A stretch of DNA of 64,000 nucleotides. Source: Terribacillus saccharophilus. Lineage in GTDB: Bacteria > Bacillota > Bacilli > Bacillales > Amphibacillaceae. The stretch lies in contig NZ_NPBJ01000003.1 in assembly GCF_002272075.1 (NCBI RefSeq), positions 248,001 through 312,000 on the forward strand, in the 5' to 3' direction. Shown piece after piece: positions 55,136-63,402 of this stretch (the stretch's first letter is position 1; the number at the start of each line of letters is the position of its first letter). The notes below the pieces were generated by a model. It saw only the letters and a list, made by a program, of their open reading frames with translations, searched no databases and was not told where the DNA came from. The position numbers and the translations under genes were made by a program.

Positions 55136-56668
55136 ATGGAGAATTATGTAATCGAAATGCTGAACATTCGCAAAGAATTTCCCGGAATTGTCGCCAATGA
55201 CAACATCACGCTTCAAGTGAAAAAAGGAGAAATCCATGCGCTGCTAGGTGAAAATGGCGCAGGAAAATCCACACTGATGAACGTCCTGTTCGGCCTTTAT
55301 CAGCCGGAAAAGGGAGAAATCCGCGTAGACGGAAAGAAAGTCGAAATCAATGATCCGAATGTTGCCAATAGATTAGGTATCGGAATGGTGCACCAGCACT
55401 TCATGCTTATCGACACCTTCACAGTTGCCCAAAATATCGTTCTCGGCAGTGAACCGAAAAAAGGTCTGAAGATCGATATGAAAAAAGCAGTTCGCGAAGT
55501 GCAGGAACTTTCAGATCGCTACGGTTTGCAAGTTGACGCCACAGCGAAAATCAGCGATATTTCCGTTGGTATGCAGCAGCGCGTGGAAATCTTGAAAACA
55601 TTGTATCGCGGGGCGAATGTCGTCATCCTTGATGAGCCTACAGCTGTCTTGACACCACAGGAGATCAAAGAACTTATCGTGATTTTGCGTACGTTGATCA
55701 AAGAAGGCAAATCTATCATTTTGATTACGCATAAATTGAAAGAAATCATGGAAGTTTGTGACCGCTGTACGGTAATCAGGAAGGGGCAGGGTATCGGAAC
55801 AGTTGACGTATCCGAAACGAACCCGAATGAACTAGCTTCTCTTATGGTAGGACGTGAAATACGCTTTTCTACTGAAAAGATACCTGCTGAACCAAAAGAA
55901 ACAATTCTTTCCATTCAAGGTCTGACAGTACAGGATTCTCGCCATGTAGACATGGTGAAGGAACTGGATCTGGATATCAGAGCAGGCGAAATTGTCGGAA
56001 TTGCCGGAGTTGACGGAAATGGCCAAACAGAATTAATTGAAGCAATTACCGGACTTCGCAAGAAATCAGCAGGAAAAGTCACACTGAAAAATCAGGATAT
56101 TACCAATATGCCAGTTCGCGCCATTACGGAGAGCGGAGTCGGTCATATCCCGCAGGATCGTCACAAGCTTGGACTAGTGCTCGATTACTCTATCGGGGAA
56201 AACATTGTCTTGCAAACATATTACCAAAAGCCTTATTCGACTGGAGGCTTTCTTTCCTTCAAACGAATCTTTGATAAAGCGAAAGCACTCATAGCGGAAT
56301 ACGACGTTCGTACTCCTAGTCATTTATCGAAAGCTCGTACACTATCCGGCGGAAACCAGCAAAAAGCAATCATTGGCCGTGAAATCGACCGGAACCCGGA
56401 TTTATTAATTGCAGCTCAGCCGACTCGTGGTCTTGATGTGGGTGCAATTGAATTCATCCACAAACGTCTGATAGAACAGCGTGACCAAGGAAAAGCTGTC
56501 TTGCTCGTATCGTTTGAACTAGATGAAATTTTAAATGTAAGTGATCGTATTGCTGTTATGTTTGATGGGAAAATCATTGCAACAGTAAATCCGAAGGAAA
56601 CAAATGAACAGGAGCTTGGATTACTGATGGCAGGTTCGAAGCTTGAGAAAGAAGGGGCGCAAAACTAA
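55136..56668 (+). CDS. nupO: Nucleoside ABC transporter ATP-binding protein (two-domain)
   Basis: A tandem ABC ATPase of the RbsA/NupO type that powers nucleoside uptake. The 510 residues contain two nucleotide-binding domains. The first is intact: Walker A GENGAGKST near 40, signature SVGMQQRVEIL near 145, Walker B VVILDEPTA. The second has a degenerate Walker A (GVDGNGQTE near 298) and Walker B (LLIAAQPTRG), with signature LSGGNQQKAI; this asymmetry is normal for the family. ATG 55136 follows GAAGGAGTG. The stop overlaps nupP by one base. Confidence 0.94.
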   Translation: MENYVIEMLNIRKEFPGIVANDNITLQVKKGEIHALLGENGAGKSTLMNVLFGLYQPEKGEIRVDGKKVEINDPNVANRLGIGMVHQHFMLIDTFTVAQNIVLGSEPKKGLKIDMKKAVREVQELSDRYGLQVDATAKISDISVGMQQRVEILKTLYRGANVVILDEPTAVLTPQEIKELIVILRTLIKEGKSIILITHKLKEIMEVCDRCTVIRKGQGIGTVDVSETNPNELASLMVGREIRFSTEKIPAEPKETILSIQGLTVQDSRHVDMVKELDLDIRAGEIVGIAGVDGNGQTELIEAITGLRKKSAGKVTLKNQDITNMPVRAITESGVGHIPQDRHKLGLVLDYSIGENIVLQTYYQKPYSTGGFLSFKRIFDKAKALIAEYDVRTPSHLSKARTLSGGNQQKAIIGREIDRNPDLLIAAQPTRGLDVGAIEFIHKRLIEQRDQGKAVLLVSFELDEILNVSDRIAVMFDGKIIATVNPKETNEQELGLLMAGSKLEKEGAQN

Positions 56669-57711
56669 TGTTTTCCAGCACAAAGTTCAATTTCATCATA
56701 CCAATCATCTCGGTTATCCTTGGTTTGGTTGCCGGTGCAATCATCATGCTTATTTTCGGTTATAATCCGGTTCTCGGTTATCAGGCACTGTGGAATGGCG
56801 TATTTGATAGCCCGTTCTTCATGTCCGAAACAGTTAACCGGATCACACCTTATATACTGACTGGTTTGGCAATTGCTTTTGCTTTCCGTACTGGATTGTT
56901 CAATATCGGTGCAGAAGGCCAGGTACTAGTCGGCTGGGTCGCAGCTGTCTGGGTAGGTACTGCTATTGATGCACCTGCTTTCATTCATTTGCCGCTAGCA
57001 CTTCTTGCAGCAGCTGCAGCAGGAGCATTTTGGGCTTTCATACCTGGTATCCTGAAGGCGAAGCTCGGTGTCCATGAAGTTATTGTTAGTATCATGATGA
57101 ACTATATAGCACTTCATATTACGAACTATCTGATCCGTTCGGTACTGACAGATAATCAGGAGACAACGGAGCCAGTTAAACAAACCGCATCACTGACGAA
57201 TGACTTTTTGATCGGATTAACAGGATCCCGCTTGCACCTTGGGTTCATCGTTGCTTTATTGATGGTGCTTATTATGTGGGTCATCCTTGAACGCACGAAG
57301 CTCGGATATGAATTGAAGGCTGTAGGTTATAACCAGCATGCTTCCAACTATGCAGGGATGAAAGTGGAACGAAACATTGTCATCTCGATGCTGATCTCAG
57401 GTCTTTTCGCAGGTCTTGCTGGTGCAATGCAAGGTCTTGGAAGTTTCGGTAACGCATTCACGAATACAGCATTCTCAAACCTTGGTTTCGATGGTATCGC
57501 TGTAGCGCTTCTAGGCGGGAACAACCCGTTCGGCGTTGTGTTATCAGCCAGTCTTTTCGGATTCCTGAAAGTGGGCTCGCTTAACATGTCCACAGCTGGT
57601 GTACCGAATGAAATCATCGAAATTGTCATTGCATTGATCATTCTTTTTGTTGCCTCCGGCTTTATCATCCGCTGGGCGCTGCTGCAATTGAAAAAAGGGG
57701 AGAAAAAATAA
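56668..57711 (+). CDS. nupP: Nucleoside ABC transporter permease 1
   Basis: An inner-membrane permease of the BPD_transp_2 (LivH/RbsC-like) family, 347 residues with about 8-10 helices. The conserved segment GLAIAFAFRTGLFNIGAEGQ near 70 and ALLGGNNPFGVVLSASLFGFL near 275 identify it. It starts on the last base of the nupO gene (ATG at 56668) and is followed after one base by nupQ. It forms a heterodimer with NupQ. Confidence 0.93.
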   Translation: MFSSTKFNFIIPIISVILGLVAGAIIMLIFGYNPVLGYQALWNGVFDSPFFMSETVNRITPYILTGLAIAFAFRTGLFNIGAEGQVLVGWVAAVWVGTAIDAPAFIHLPLALLAAAAAGAFWAFIPGILKAKLGVHEVIVSIMMNYIALHITNYLIRSVLTDNQETTEPVKQTASLTNDFLIGLTGSRLHLGFIVALLMVLIMWVILERTKLGYELKAVGYNQHASNYAGMKVERNIVISMLISGLFAGLAGAMQGLGSFGNAFTNTAFSNLGFDGIAVALLGGNNPFGVVLSASLFGFLKVGSLNMSTAGVPNEIIEIVIALIILFVASGFIIRWALLQLKKGEKK

Positions 57712-57712
57712 A

Positions 57713-58666
57713 ATGCTGGATATCCTTTATTCTATTATTCCGCAAACGTTGTTCTTTGCCGCTCCTCTTATTTTCACCGCATTAGGCGGTGTGTATAGTG
57801 AGCGTTCAGGTGTCATCAATATCGGTTTGGAAGGTCTCATGGTTATCGGGGCTTTTTCCTCGGTAACGTTCAATTTGCTATATGCTGATGCTTTAGGAAC
57901 TGCCACACCATGGATTTCCATATTGGTTGCTATGGTTGCAGGTATACTGTTCTCTTTGATCCATGCTGTAGCTACAATCACCTTCCGTGCAGACCAGACG
58001 GTCACAGGTGTAGCAATCAACATGCTGGCGCTTGGATTTGGTGTGTTCATGATCAAGCAGATCTTCGGAAAAGGCCAAACCGATTTTATATCGCAGCCGA
58101 TTTATACAACGGATGTTCCATTCTTGGTTGATATTCCGGTCATCGGCAATATGTTCTTTAACAACATGTATATAACGTCGTATATCGCTATTGTCCTCTC
58201 CTTCCTTGCATGGTATGTGCTGTATAAGACTCCATTTGGTCTTCGCATCCGTGCAGTCGGGGAGCATCCAATGGCTGCTGACACAAACGGAATTAAAGTT
58301 TATACGACGAGATATCTCGGCGTAATCATTTCTGGAGCACTTGCTGGAATCGGTGGTGCAGTGTTCGCTATGACAATATCTCAGAACTTCTCTATATCTA
58401 CAATTGCCGGTCAAGGATTCATGGCAATTGCAGCTGTCATTTTCGGTAAGTGGAATCCGCTTGGAGCAATGGGAGCAGCTTTGTTCTTCGGCTTTGCCCA
58501 GTCTTTGAGCGTGGTCGGTTCATCTATTCCGTTGCTTGAAAATGTTCCGCAGGTTTACTTGCTGATTGCACCTTATGTACTGACTATTCTTGCTTTGGCA
58601 GGATTCATCGGCCGTTCGGTAGCTCCAAAAGCAAGCGGTGTTCCGTACGTAAAAGGAAGTCGCTAA
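57713..58666 (+). CDS. nupQ: Nucleoside ABC transporter permease 2
   Basis: The second permease, 317 residues, also BPD_transp_2. Features: FTALGGVYSERSGVINIGLEGLM near 21-43, TFRADQTVTGVAINMLALG near 88, and TPFGLRIRAVGEHPMAADTNGI near 171-192, all typical of YufQ/NupQ. The start is one base after the nupP stop, after a GGGGAG site in the nupP end. A terminator follows, ending the transporter operon. Confidence 0.93.
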   Translation: MLDILYSIIPQTLFFAAPLIFTALGGVYSERSGVINIGLEGLMVIGAFSSVTFNLLYADALGTATPWISILVAMVAGILFSLIHAVATITFRADQTVTGVAINMLALGFGVFMIKQIFGKGQTDFISQPIYTTDVPFLVDIPVIGNMFFNNMYITSYIAIVLSFLAWYVLYKTPFGLRIRAVGEHPMAADTNGIKVYTTRYLGVIISGALAGIGGAVFAMTISQNFSISTIAGQGFMAIAAVIFGKWNPLGAMGAALFFGFAQSLSVVGSSIPLLENVPQVYLLIAPYVLTILALAGFIGRSVAPKASGVPYVKGSR

Positions 58667-58670
58667 GACG

Positions 58671-58705
58671 AAAGACCCGATGCTTCTTATGCATCGGGTC
58701 TTTTT
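58671..58705 (+). terminator. Intrinsic terminator after nupQ
   Basis: A perfect 13-bp stem, AAAGACCCGATGC (58671-58683) with GCATCGGGTCTTT (58691-58703), a 7-base loop and five T. Confidence 0.93.
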
Positions 58706-58830
58706 ATGCAATCCGATTCGTTTTACTTCTAGGCGTTTTTTCATTAATATGGTAATCATAGCGAGGATTGTCGGATATATATAAGCAAAACTACAGAAGC
58801 TATACATAACAGAAGCCAGGGAGGTTCCTT

Positions 58831-60117
58831 ATGAAAATCGCAGGTGAAAAAATCATCACAGGTAAAGGTGCGACGCTGCATCTTATACCGACTAAAAAAT
58901 ATAAGACAATTAGCATAGCTGTAAAATTACAGGCGCCGCTAGAGCGGGAGACTATTACAGCAAGAGCGCTGCTGCCATATGTACTGCAGCAGGGTACAGC
59001 CAGTTTATCGGATGCGCGTGCATTGCGACTAAAACTCGATGACTTGTATGGTGCTATTTTGTCTATTTCAGGAACAAAAAAAGGGGAGAAGCATATCATC
59101 ACGCTTCGTCTCGATGTTGCCAATGAGAATTATCTGAGTGACCGAACTCCTTTATTTGAAAGAGCAGTCAATCTGCTGCGCGAGATCTTATTTGAGCCGA
59201 AAGTTGAAAACGGCGCTTTTACAGAGTCAATCGTTTCACGCGAAACACAAACGCTGAAACAAAAGATGGTAGCGTTGAAGGATGATAAGATGAGCTATGC
59301 AAATATGCGACTTATCGATGAGATGTGTAAAGATGAATCGTATAGTCTTCATGTGCACGGGTATGAAGAGGAACTGAAAGACATGGACGGCAGTAAGCTG
59401 TATGGCTTTTATGAGAAAATGCTGAAGCAGGATAAAATGGATATTTATATTCTTGGTGATGTAGACAGTGAACTAGCTGAAAAAGCGGTTCAGCCATTCC
59501 TAGAAAGAGATGTTTCTCCAATTGAAGAACGTGCAGCATCTGTTCATTCGACTTCTGCTGATGTCCAGGAAGTCATTGAGACGCAGGATGTACAACAAGC
59601 CAAGCTCCACCTTGGTTATCGTACGAATATCCGTTACGATGATTCAGATTATGCAGCATTGCAAGTGTTTAATGGCTTATTCGGCGGCTTCCCGAGTTCG
59701 AAGCTTTTCCGGAATGTCAGAGAAAAACACAGCCTTGCTTATTATGCCGCTTCACGTTTTGAGAGCCATAAAGGTCTATTATTTGTTTTCTCTGGTATCG
59801 ATCCAAAAGATTATCAGAAAGCAAAGGAAATTATCGACGCCCAGCTTGCTTCGATGCAAGCAGGTGAATTTGAAGGATCCGAAGTGGAAGAAGTGAAGGA
59901 TCTTATCGTCAGTCAAATATTAGAAACAATCGACAATCCAGCAGGTCATATTGAAACGTTATACCAGCAGGTAATGGGAAATAAAAATATAACTATCGAA
60001 CAGATGCTTGATACCATCCAACAAGTAACCACGGAGGATGTACTGCAAGTGGCGAAAAAAGTTCAATTGGATACAGTGTATCTGCTGACGAATAAGGAGG
60101 CCGAGAAGAATGCATAA
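58831..60117 (+). CDS. ymfF: M16 peptidase-like protein YmfF, apparently non-catalytic
   Basis: A 428-residue member of the M16 family. The position where M16 enzymes have HxxEH reads ALLPYVLQQG near residue 45-55, so the zinc site is missing. The rest of the fold is kept, including the second-domain motif SKLFRNVREKHSLAYYA near 290. This resembles the inactive subunit of mitochondrial processing peptidase and suggests a partner for YmfH, whose gene overlaps it by 8 bases. ATG 58831 follows CAGGGAGG. Confidence 0.9.
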   Translation: MKIAGEKIITGKGATLHLIPTKKYKTISIAVKLQAPLERETITARALLPYVLQQGTASLSDARALRLKLDDLYGAILSISGTKKGEKHIITLRLDVANENYLSDRTPLFERAVNLLREILFEPKVENGAFTESIVSRETQTLKQKMVALKDDKMSYANMRLIDEMCKDESYSLHVHGYEEELKDMDGSKLYGFYEKMLKQDKMDIYILGDVDSELAEKAVQPFLERDVSPIEERAASVHSTSADVQEVIETQDVQQAKLHLGYRTNIRYDDSDYAALQVFNGLFGGFPSSKLFRNVREKHSLAYYAASRFESHKGLLFVFSGIDPKDYQKAKEIIDAQLASMQAGEFEGSEVEEVKDLIVSQILETIDNPAGHIETLYQQVMGNKNITIEQMLDTIQQVTTEDVLQVAKKVQLDTVYLLTNKEAEKNA

Positions 60118-61399
60118 GAAGCACTATGAACAATTACAGGAATCCATCTACGCAGAAACGCTGCCGAACGGTCTGAAGGTTTTCCTGCAGCCGAAGTCGG
60201 AGATGGCGAAAACCTATGCGATCTTCTCAACGAATTATGGATCAGTCGATCAGACCTTCGTGCCACTTGATGGCGAAGAGAAAATCACCGTACCGGAAGG
60301 CATTGCACATTTTCTGGAGCATAAGCTTTTCGAAAAAGAGGATCGGGATGTGTTCCAGGATTTCACCAAACAAGGTGCATCAGCGAATGCTTTCACTTCT
60401 TTCACTCAAACAGCTTATCTGTTTTCTGCGACTTCTCATATTGAAGAGAATGTTACTACCTTACTTGATTTTGTACAGGATCCGTATTTCTCTGATAAAT
60501 CGGTCGAGAAGGAAAAAGGCATTATCGCACAGGAAATTCGTATGTATGATGATCAGCCGGATTGGCGCTCCTTCTTTGGAACTATCCAAAGCCTATTCCA
60601 ATCACACCCTGTAAGAATTGATATAGCAGGAACGGTGGAATCCATTCAAGAAATTACGAAGGAAGATCTGTACACTTGTTATAACACCTTTTACCATCCT
60701 TCGAACATGACCTTATTCGTAACAGGTAATATTGATGAAGAGAAGATGATTGAACTTATTCGTGCAAATCAGGATAGCAAGAAATTTGCTCCGCCTGCTA
60801 AAATCGAGCGCTTCTTCCCAGAAGAGCCTGAAACTGTAGCAGAAAAGAAAAAACAAGTCCGTATGCCAGTCAGTGTGGCAAAATGTATGGTCGGGATCAA
60901 AGAGAACACAGATTATGCATCTCCAGAAGCGTATTTGAAACAAGAACTGCTTACAGATATGGTACTGGATTATTATTTCTCTAAGAGCGGTGTCTACTAC
61001 GAGGAATTATACAAAAATGATCTTATCGATGACAGCTTCGGCTTCGAAACAAGTCTGGAGAAAAACTTCGGTTTCTCGATCATCGGCGGTAATACGAAAG
61101 AGCCAGATCGCTTTGCGGATACAGTCAAAGGAATGCTGCAGCGAATGAAAGACCATACTGTTACCGAGGCGGAAATGGAACGGATGAAGAAAAAAACAAT
61201 CGGTCAGATGCTTAGAGCAATGAATAGCTTGGAATTCGTCTCCAATCGTTTCATACAGTATCATCTTGCTGGAGTGGATCTGTTCGATATTGTACCAGCA
61301 ATTGAAAAACTGACAGCTGCAGATGCGAATGACTTTCTAAAAGAATGGTTCAACGAGGATCGTTTGGCTGTCTGCCAGATCCTGCCGCAGGAGGCATAA
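60110..61399 (+). CDS. ymfH: M16 zinc peptidase YmfH
   Basis: The catalytic-type M16 protein of the pair. The 429 residues contain the inverted zinc motif HFLEH at 67-71 and the third-ligand Glu in the KGIIAQEIRMYDD segment near 140; SANAFTSFTQTAYLF lies between. ATG 60110 follows AAGGAGGCC and overlaps the ymfF end. Substrates are unknown; neighbouring genes and conservation suggest peptide processing or turnover, but this is inference. Confidence 0.92.
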   Translation: MHKKHYEQLQESIYAETLPNGLKVFLQPKSEMAKTYAIFSTNYGSVDQTFVPLDGEEKITVPEGIAHFLEHKLFEKEDRDVFQDFTKQGASANAFTSFTQTAYLFSATSHIEENVTTLLDFVQDPYFSDKSVEKEKGIIAQEIRMYDDQPDWRSFFGTIQSLFQSHPVRIDIAGTVESIQEITKEDLYTCYNTFYHPSNMTLFVTGNIDEEKMIELIRANQDSKKFAPPAKIERFFPEEPETVAEKKKQVRMPVSVAKCMVGIKENTDYASPEAYLKQELLTDMVLDYYFSKSGVYYEELYKNDLIDDSFGFETSLEKNFGFSIIGGNTKEPDRFADTVKGMLQRMKDHTVTEAEMERMKKKTIGQMLRAMNSLEFVSNRFIQYHLAGVDLFDIVPAIEKLTAADANDFLKEWFNEDRLAVCQILPQEA

Positions 61400-61401
61400 A
61401 C

Positions 61402-62115
61402 ATGGGCAGAGTTATTTTCATTACGGGCGCAAGCGGAGCTATAGGCTCTGCTTGCGCCCGTCAGCTTGCCAGTGAAGGGCATCAGCTATTGCTTCATTAC
61501 AATCAGAATGAACAAGCAATAGAATCCCTTTGTCTTGATATATCGGAAAGTGTGCTTGGAACAATCAAAGCTGATTTGACGAACGAAGCGGGTTTGTCGG
61601 AGCTTCTCCGCTTTTTATCTTTCCCGATTGATCAATTTGTCTATGCTGGAGGGATGGCCCATTATGGCATGTTCCAGGATATGACAAGCAAAGAGATGGA
61701 TGATCTGCTTGCTGTTCATGTAAAGGCGCCATGGCGAATATGCCAGCATATTCTGCCGCCAATGCTTGCGCGCAGGAAGGGCGAAATCGTCATCGTCTCT
61801 TCTATTTGGGGAGAAAGAGGTGCAAGCTTTGAAGTCGCATATTCCAGCGTCAAAGCTGCTCAAATCGGATTTATCAATGGTTTGGCCAAGGAGATCGGAA
61901 CGAGCGGTGTACGAGTCAATGCAGTAACACCAGGAGCGATAGAAACCGGGATGAACAGCCATTTAACTCAAGAAGAAAAAAATCAACTTACAGACGATAT
62001 TCCAATGAATCGATTCGGACATGTAAGCGAAGTGGCAGATGCGGTCAGTTATCTGTTAAGCGACAAAGCTGCTTATGTGAACGGACATGCACTTCAAGTG
62101 AACGGCGGCTGGTAA
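61402..62115 (+). CDS. ymfI: Short-chain dehydrogenase/reductase YmfI
   Basis: A 237-residue classical SDR. It has the cofactor motif TGASGAIG (8-15), a YAGGMAHYG segment in place of NNAG near 81, and the catalytic set Ser134, Tyr147 and Lys151 (YSSVK). The end VNGGW is typical of FabG-like enzymes. I chose ATG 61402 after GGAGGC; upstream in-frame codons overlap ymfH. Its substrate is unknown; FabG-type activity is possible but unproven. It starts 2 bases after ymfH. Confidence 0.9.
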   Translation: MGRVIFITGASGAIGSACARQLASEGHQLLLHYNQNEQAIESLCLDISESVLGTIKADLTNEAGLSELLRFLSFPIDQFVYAGGMAHYGMFQDMTSKEMDDLLAVHVKAPWRICQHILPPMLARRKGEIVIVSSIWGERGASFEVAYSSVKAAQIGFINGLAKEIGTSGVRVNAVTPGAIETGMNSHLTQEEKNQLTDDIPMNRFGHVSEVADAVSYLLSDKAAYVNGHALQVNGGW

Positions 62116-62194
62116 AATTAAGTCATTCTTTTTTGAATAAGGACACCCCTTCTGTCAAAAGCTATACTGCAAGCTAATGAAGGAGGAATACACC

Positions 62195-62455
62195 ATGTCA
62201 GTTCTTGATAATTTCGATTCTTGGAAAGACTTCCTAGGTGATCGCCTACATCAAGCGCAAGGCAAAGGGATGGAGAATGAAACCGTCTCAGGCATTGCAT
62301 ATGAAATCGGTGATTATCTTGCGACGAAAGTCGATGCAAAGAACACAGAAGAGAAAATTCTTCGTGATCTTTGGACTGTCGCGTCTCAGGATGAGAAACA
62401 AGCTATCGCCAACATTATGGTAAAGCTTGTCCAAGACAATGGCCATACACGCTAA
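62195..62455 (+). CDS. ymfJ: DUF3243 protein YmfJ
   Basis: An 86-residue small helical protein of the YmfJ (DUF3243) family, with the segment SVLDNFDSWKDFLGDRLHQA at the start and DEKQAIANIMVKLVQ at the end. ATG 62195 follows GAAGGAGGAA; ATG 62177 would place the site inside the coding region. No catalytic motif or membrane segment is seen. It stands alone between the ymfFHI group and a terminator. Function unknown; the B. subtilis homologue is reported in the forespore programme, from memory. Confidence 0.88.
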   Translation: MSVLDNFDSWKDFLGDRLHQAQGKGMENETVSGIAYEIGDYLATKVDAKNTEEKILRDLWTVASQDEKQAIANIMVKLVQDNGHTR

Positions 62456-62478
62456 ATAAGCGGCCAACTTCATTCAAG

Positions 62479-62510
62479 CCTGCTTCTTTTTAAAGAAGCA
62501 GGTTTTCTTT
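62479..62510 (+). terminator. Intrinsic terminator after ymfJ
   Basis: A perfect 11-bp stem, CCTGCTTCTTT (62479-62489) with AAAGAAGCAGG (62492-62502), followed by TTTTCTTT. A small second inverted repeat (AAGCC/GGCTT) follows near 62523-62538. Confidence 0.9.
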
Positions 62511-62618
62511 ATAGCTTCTCATAAGCCTGTTATGGCTTTTCTAATCTATCGTTTTCCTTTATAGTAAGAATAGGTTTTCGTTATGTAAGACGCTATTTTC
62601 CTGTAAAGGGGCTTTTCT

Positions 62619-63374
62619 ATGGAAACATTGGAATGGTATTTGGAATATGAGATTCAGCACAACCGGCCTGGATTGTTAGGAGACATCTCTTCTTTGCTCG
62701 GTATGTTATCCATCAACATCAAGACGATCAATGGAGTGGAGAATCAACGGCGCGGTATGCTGCTTTCGGCAGAAAAGGAATTACAGATCATCCGACTCCA
62801 TTCCATTCTGCGGACGATGGAACATGTGCATATCACAAAGTCCAGGGAGCCGAAACTTCGAGATCGGCTTGCTGTCAGGCACGGAAGGTATATACATAGG
62901 GATGTGGATGATAAAAAGACATTCCGTTTTGTCCGGAGTGAAATCGGACTTCTGGTCGATTTCATGGCAGAATTGTTTAAACAGGAAGGCTCTAAGGTAA
63001 TAGGAATACGTGGGATGCCTCGTGTCGGGAAAACAGAATCAATCGTCGCTGCTAGTGTCAGTGCAAATAAGCGCTGGCTATTCGTCTCCAGCACCCTTCT
63101 GAAGCAAACTGCCAGGAATCAGCTGCTGCAGGATGAATACAATGAGGACAACCTCTTTATCATCGACGGTATTGTGTCGACTAGCCGCGCGAGTGAGCGT
63201 CATTGGGAGCTTGTGCGTGAAGTGATGCGGCTCCCTGTAGCAAAGGTAATCGAACATCCAGATATATTTATCCGGGATACGGAGTTTACATTGGATCATT
63301 TCGATTATATTATTGAACTTCGGAATCATGATGATGAAAAAATTATCTATGAACCGGAATTCAGACAGATTTAA
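62619..63374 (+). CDS. ymfK: YmfK family protein (DUF3388), ACT-like plus P-loop
   Basis: A 251-residue protein of the YmfK/DUF3388 family. The N-terminal 75 residues look like an ACT domain (EIQHNRPGLLGDISSLLGMLSINIK). The rest has a Walker-A-like motif, GMPRVGKTES near 130-139, and a possible Walker B in NLFIIDGIV near 178. This suggests an ATP- or GTP-binding protein controlled by a small ligand, but no function is established. ATG 62619 follows AAAGGGGC. Confidence 0.85.
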   Translation: METLEWYLEYEIQHNRPGLLGDISSLLGMLSINIKTINGVENQRRGMLLSAEKELQIIRLHSILRTMEHVHITKSREPKLRDRLAVRHGRYIHRDVDDKKTFRFVRSEIGLLVDFMAELFKQEGSKVIGIRGMPRVGKTESIVAASVSANKRWLFVSSTLLKQTARNQLLQDEYNEDNLFIIDGIVSTSRASERHWELVREVMRLPVAKVIEHPDIFIRDTEFTLDHFDYIIELRNHDDEKIIYEPEFRQI

Positions 63375-63402
63375 GCAATAATAAAGATGGATGGTGGTAT
63401 TA

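Noticed and set aside
62110-62194. SigG promoter for ymfJ (TGAATA near 62137, TATACT near 62163)
   Set aside because: The spacing is over 20 bases and the -10 does not fit CATACTA, so the sequence does not support a definite promoter.
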